10,118 nt of DNA, taken from contig UQOT01000073.1 in NCBI GenBank assembly GCA_900542675.1, forward strand, positions 1-10,118, in the 5' to 3' direction. Position 1 is the first letter of the stretch, and the number at the start of each line of letters is the position of its first letter. A program made the translations under genes and the position numbers. Shown here one piece after another: positions 7,636 through 10,118 of the stretch. The stretch is from an uncultured Eubacteriales bacterium. GTDB lineage: Bacteria; Bacillota; Clostridia; Monoglobales; Monoglobaceae. The notes under the pieces were generated by a model, which saw only the letters and a list, made by a program, of their open reading frames with translations, did no database searches and had not been told where the DNA came from.

Positions 7636-7669
7636 ATTAAATTCCTCATTTCATAAAATCTCTGATACG

Positions 7670-7698
7670 AAAAAAGAGCAATCATTTTCAGATTACTC
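7670..7698 (-). terminator. Intrinsic terminator after the hydrolase gene
   Basis: On the minus strand GAGTAATC and GATTGCTC form an 8-bp stem with one T-G wobble, a 7-nt loop and a following run of six T (7675-7670). It lies 49 nt after the hydrolase stop and 35 nt before the first conjugation gene. It would separate the two transcripts, or act as an attenuator in a leader of the conjugation operon. Confidence 0.75.
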
Positions 7699-7746
7699 CT
7701 TATATCTGCTATTTACTTGTTATCATCTTGACAAATGGAAATGCTT

Positions 7747-8373
7747 CTATTCTTTATCTCCCGTAATGTAATAATCGCAATACTTCCCACCACTGGCGAT
7801 GGTTTGCTGCCTATGCAGTACGCCATGCTGAAAGGTGATCATAACATTGTCCAGTTCGCAAAACAGAGGCATAAGTTCCTCCACGCCCAGCTTTTTGCAG
7901 TAGGCGCAGATTGGACAGCGAGTGATCCGGTAATAACACGCTCCCTCATGGGGCTGTCCTACAAAATCCACTTTAAAAGATGTTGGGTACAAGACCTCTT
8001 TTTCCGGCGTGTACCATTTTACATATTTCACAATGCTTTTCTTGTTTGCAGCTTTTCCCCTGTCGGTGTTCAGGTCGGTAAGTCCGAAATACCACCTGAC
8101 AAAATACAGAGAGCGGCGCATCATTTCCTGTACCTCCTCCGGCGGTATTTTCTTATCGCTTGCCAAGTATGGAGCGACAAAGACCAAGGCAAAAAGCTCG
8201 TTATATGCCATGGGATTATCGTCACCGATGTCATCGGCTCGCTCTACCAACCCACGGTAAATCGGCTTACTTTTCTTTATGATTTCTTTTGCGTATTGTA
8301 TGCCGTATTTCTCTGCCAAGAACTTTTTCATGGGATAAGAAAATAGCCAAAAATAAAATCCATTGTATTTCAT
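7747..8373 (-). CDS. L-2-amino-thiazoline-4-carboxylic acid hydrolase family protein
   Basis: The family is named after the Pseudomonas enzyme that opens L-2-amino-thiazoline-4-carboxylate to N-carbamoyl-L-cysteine on the way to L-cysteine. Most Bacillota members have no tested substrate, so the reaction here is not established. The protein is 208 residues and soluble. The C-terminal half carries the family signature: RCPICAYCKKLGVEELMPLFCELD (152-175) with Cys153, Cys156, Cys159 and Cys172, then the HRQQTIASGGKYCDYY block (187-202). The start is ATG 8373 with GGAGGAG 10 nt upstream; an earlier ATG at 8380 is in another frame. It has its own promoter, a palindromic operator and a terminator, so it is a single-gene unit separate from the conjugation operon and probably accessory cargo. 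No regulator gene is next to it in the window. Confidence 0.82.
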   Translation of the reverse strand: MKYNGFYFWLFSYPMKKFLAEKYGIQYAKEIIKKSKPIYRGLVERADDIGDDNPMAYNELFALVFVAPYLASDKKIPPEEVQEMMRRSLYFVRWYFGLTDLNTDRGKAANKKSIVKYVKWYTPEKEVLYPTSFKVDFVGQPHEGACYYRITRCPICAYCKKLGVEELMPLFCELDNVMITFQHGVLHRQQTIASGGKYCDYYITGDKE

Positions 8374-8391
8374 AGTCCATTGTCTCCTCCC

Positions 8392-8412
8392 AATTTATCT
8401 GTTAGATAAATT
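8392..8412. promoter_or_regulatory. Palindromic operator overlapping the hydrolase promoter
   Basis: A perfect inverted repeat, AATTTATCT - 3 nt - AGATAAATT. It overlaps the last three bases of the -10 box and covers the expected transcription start near 8403. This size and placement is typical of a TetR-type repressor operator. The regulator is not encoded within the window. Confidence 0.7.
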
Positions 8413-8438
8413 ATACCACAAATACCGTAGAAAAGCAA
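8410..8438 (-). promoter_or_regulatory. Sigma-A promoter of the hydrolase gene
   Basis: On the minus strand the -35 TTGCTT (8438-8433) and a perfect -10 TATAAT (8415-8410) are separated by 17 nt. Transcription should begin near 8403, about 30 nt before ATG 8373. The -35 box lies in the 3' arm of the hairpin that follows the surface protein gene. Confidence 0.8.
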
Positions 8439-8458
8439 TCCGTTAAGACTGCTTTTCT
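8429..8458 (-). terminator. Hairpin, probable terminator of the SLH surface protein gene
   Basis: AGAAAAGCA and TGCTTTTCT form a perfect 9-bp stem with a 12-nt loop, beginning 16 nt after the surface protein stop. The stem is A/T-rich and the T residues lie within the 3' arm rather than after it, so it is a weaker terminator candidate than the one at 7670. Confidence 0.45.
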
Positions 8459-8474
8459 GCAAGTATTCAACAAA

Positions 8475-10118
8475 TCATTCAACCCAAATTTCTCCGTCCG
8501 AGTCGTCAAACGCAGTATGGGTATTTGCAGCTTCAATAATATCGTAGTAAGCCCAGTATGTTTTATCCATCAAATCCCTAAAATGATTGAGGCTTGAAAG
8601 GTTTTTGTTTACATACTCGGTATCAGCTTCACGGTCTGTTACGCGGTTTACAATAGCGACAACCTCAGCGCGGGTAATGTTATTATCCGGCTTGAATGTG
8701 CCGTCAGCATATCCCTTAATCCAGTCCATAGCTGTAGCGTTATTGATAAATTTATACGCCCAATGTGAGCTTGAAACGTCTGTAAACTTGTTGCTGTTTC
8801 CGCTTGATACCTTGTCAAACAAGCTGTAGAACCTTACGCACATAGTCAAAAATTCAGCTCTGGTTATGTGTTCCTCCGGCTTGAATGTTCCATCGTCATA
8901 GCCGACAATTATATCGTATTTTTCAAGATATGCAACATAATTAGCATACCACAGGCTTGATGAAACATCTGTAAAAGAAGATTTTGAACCTGAAATATTT
9001 TCACCCTTGCGCTCCGATATATTTCTTGCAAATATAGCCGCAGCTTCGGCACGCGTCATATTATTTTCAGGCTTAAATTCTCCGTCCTCATATCCTACAA
9101 TGTACAATTCGTGTTCTGAAACAGGAGGTAAAATAAGCTGACCGTTTTTGTCGGTAGTGCCGCTTACGGTGTTGCCGTTCTTATCCTTTAATGTGACGCT
9201 GTAATCAGCCTTTGCACTGCCCTTGCTGTCCGTTACTGTAATTGTATAGTAATTCGTTCCGTCAAGAGCTGTACCGCTTGGCAGCGTCAGCGTTATTCCG
9301 TCATTTGTTGTGGATTTTGTAACACTTACATTTTTGCCGTCTTTATCAACAACCTTGACATTTGTTGCACTAACTGAGCTTGACGAACCGCCGCCACCGC
9401 CGGAGCTGCCGCCTGATGAAGAACTGCCGCTTGAAGTAGCTACCGGAACGGTAATTTTGCCGTTAGCGTCCGTAGTTTTCGTTGCGGTCTTGCTGTTCTT
9501 ATCCGTTACGGTAACGCTGACACCCGGAACAGGATTTCCGTCTTTATCAAGAACAGTAACGGTAGTTTGGTTAGACGTCGTAAGCGTATAATCATCAGGA
9601 AGCGTCACGCTGATTTTGCCGTCCGAAATTACGATAACCGCATTATTGATAACGCCGTCTTTATTCTCAACAGTCACGGTATACTGTGCTGTTTCGTCCT
9701 TAATCATACCGCCGTTATCGTCGGTGGTATCGGTATCGGTAATCGGCACAATTACAATACCTGCCGTATTGGTCGTATCGCTGTCTGAACCGCCTTTACT
9801 GTCGGTAACAGTTACGCTTAATCCCTTTATCGGCTCATTATCTTGATCGGTTACAGTTACGGTTATACGATTATCCTTATCAAGCGTCTTTCCGTCGGGT
9901 AGCTTAACTGTAATCTCGTTATCATCGCCGCGGACAACAATCGCGTTTTCAATAACGCCGCTTTCGTCCTCAACCTTAACATTCAGCTTTGTAACAGGTT
10001 TCTCTGTCGGTTCGGGAGTTGAGTTCGGATCGTCCGTTGCGTCGGGGTTGGGGGTAGCGGTCGGTACGGAAATTTCGCCCGTGTCGCCGTTTTCATCCGT
10101 GATATATTCATTTCTCGG
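8475..10118 (-). CDS. Surface protein with Ig-like (Big_1-type) modules and C-terminal SLH repeats, 5' end outside window
   Basis: Secreted cell-wall protein; SLH domains bind secondary cell-wall polymers, and Ig-like modules act as stalks or adhesive domains. The frame is open to the right window edge, giving 547 visible residues and no start or signal peptide. From the edge there is a Pro/Thr/Asp-rich linker (15-41) and three Ig-like modules beginning near 43, 146 and 251. Each has LPDG/LPSG-like and TVTVxDxDGxPVxGxSVTVTD segments. A Ser/Gly linker (about 228-248) separates modules two and three. SLH units follow at about 336-366 (shortened), 382-432 and 445-495, with GYxDGxFKP and TRAE signatures. 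A C-terminal FRD...YWAYYDIIEAAN stretch (512-536) resembles the start of another SLH. It ends in TGA at 8477-8475. Adhesin or mating-contact functions are inference. Whether it belongs to the mobile element cannot be told from the window. Confidence 0.9.
   Translation of the reverse strand, partial: PRNEYITDENGDTGEISVPTATPNPDATDDPNSTPEPTEKPVTKLNVKVEDESGVIENAIVVRGDDNEITVKLPDGKTLDKDNRITVTVTDQDNEPIKGLSVTVTDSKGGSDSDTTNTAGIVIVPITDTDTTDDNGGMIKDETAQYTVTVENKDGVINNAVIVISDGKISVTLPDDYTLTTSNQTTVTVLDKDGNPVPGVSVTVTDKNSKTATKTTDANGKITVPVATSSGSSSSGGSSGGGGGSSSSVSATNVKVVDKDGKNVSVTKSTTNDGITLTLPSGTALDGTNYYTITVTDSKGSAKADYSVTLKDKNGNTVSGTTDKNGQLILPPVSEHELYIVGYEDGEFKPENNMTRAEAAAIFARNISERKGENISGSKSSFTDVSSSLWYANYVAYLEKYDIIVGYDDGTFKPEEHITRAEFLTMCVRFYSLFDKVSSGNSNKFTDVSSSHWAYKFINNATAMDWIKGYADGTFKPDNNITRAEVVAIVNRVTDREADTEYVNKNLSSLNHFRDLMDKTYWAYYDIIEAANTHTAFDDSDGEIWVE
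9375..9437 (-). repeat. Low-complexity Ser/Gly-coding linker
   Basis: About 21 codons made almost only of Ser and Gly (SSGSSSSGG... then a Gly5 run and Ser4) lie between the second and third Ig-like modules of the surface protein. It is a flexible linker, and a likely site of length variation between strains. Confidence 0.8.

Noticed and set aside
7593..7685. 30-codon small ORF before the resolvase-like gene
   Set aside because: It begins inside the terminator loop, has a 10-nt SD spacing, and overlaps a better start at 7635. It is kept only as part of a low-interest leader idea.
7735..8346. Plus-strand open frame of 203 codons
   Set aside because: It is the antisense of the hydrolase gene, has no family resemblance and no clear SD; the minus frame carries the family motifs.
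9310..9591. Plus-strand Pro/Glu-rich open frame
   Set aside because: The Pro-rich stretch is the reverse of the Ser/Gly linker codons in the surface protein, and the rest mirrors its Ig-like repeats.
8475..9749. A complete 424-residue surface protein starting at 9749
   Set aside because: The codon at 9749 is GTG within an Ig-like module, and the same frame stays open to the window edge with homologous module sequence, so it is an internal codon.
1..10118. CRISPR arrays, tRNA or rRNA genes, insertion sequences, attachment sites or oriT
   Set aside because: No regularly spaced repeats, no transposase or integrase gene, no RNA gene signatures and no paired direct repeats marking an element end were seen.

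Overview
The window is the core transfer operon of an integrative and conjugative element (or related conjugative plasmid) of a Gram-positive anaerobe, most likely a Clostridia-type gut Bacillota. The basis is the gene set PcfB / VirD4 / Maff2 / TrbL-VirB6 / PrgI / VirB4, the strong AGGAGG-type ribosome binding sites, the moderate GC content, and the SLH surface protein with bacterial Ig-like modules. Every gene reads on the minus strand, so transcription runs from high to low coordinates. Neither end of the element, no integrase and no relaxase is visible.

Layout in the direction of transcription. (1) 10118-8475 is the C-terminal part of a large secreted surface protein, with three Ig-like (Big_1-type) modules, a Ser/Gly linker and C-terminal SLH repeats; its start lies outside the window. 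(2) 8474-8374 is a compact intergenic region. It holds a hairpin terminator, a near-consensus sigma-A promoter and a perfect palindromic operator overlapping the -10 box. These serve (3) 8373-7747, an L-2-amino-thiazoline-4-carboxylate hydrolase family protein that looks like cargo and is closed by an intrinsic terminator at 7698-7670. (4) 7635-1 is the conjugation operon, almost without gaps and with many start/stop overlaps: a resolvase-like small protein lacking the catalytic serine, PcfB/DUF3801, VirD4/TcpA-like coupling ATPase, Maff2, TrbL/VirB6-like channel protein, an MT-A70 adenine methyltransferase gene, PrgI, VirB4 ATPase, and a DNA cytosine-5 methyltransferase cut by the left window edge.

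How the parts fit: VirB4 and VirD4 supply energy and substrate coupling, PrgI, TrbL and Maff2 are membrane parts of the mating channel, and PcfB is the accessory factor of the coupling protein. The two DNA methyltransferases plausibly mark the element against restriction in the host or recipient.

The most notable observation is in the MT-A70 gene. Its frame is complete from a well-placed ATG and SD at 3829, but codon 13, the Trp of the catalytic DPPW motif, is TGA. All other recognised Trp codons I checked are TGG, and three genes here end in TGA, so this is a nonsense mutation, a recoding event or a sequence error rather than a different genetic code. Other points worth a look are the resolvase-like protein without its active site, the orphan operator in front of the hydrolase, and TTG starts for both VirB4 and the cytosine methyltransferase.
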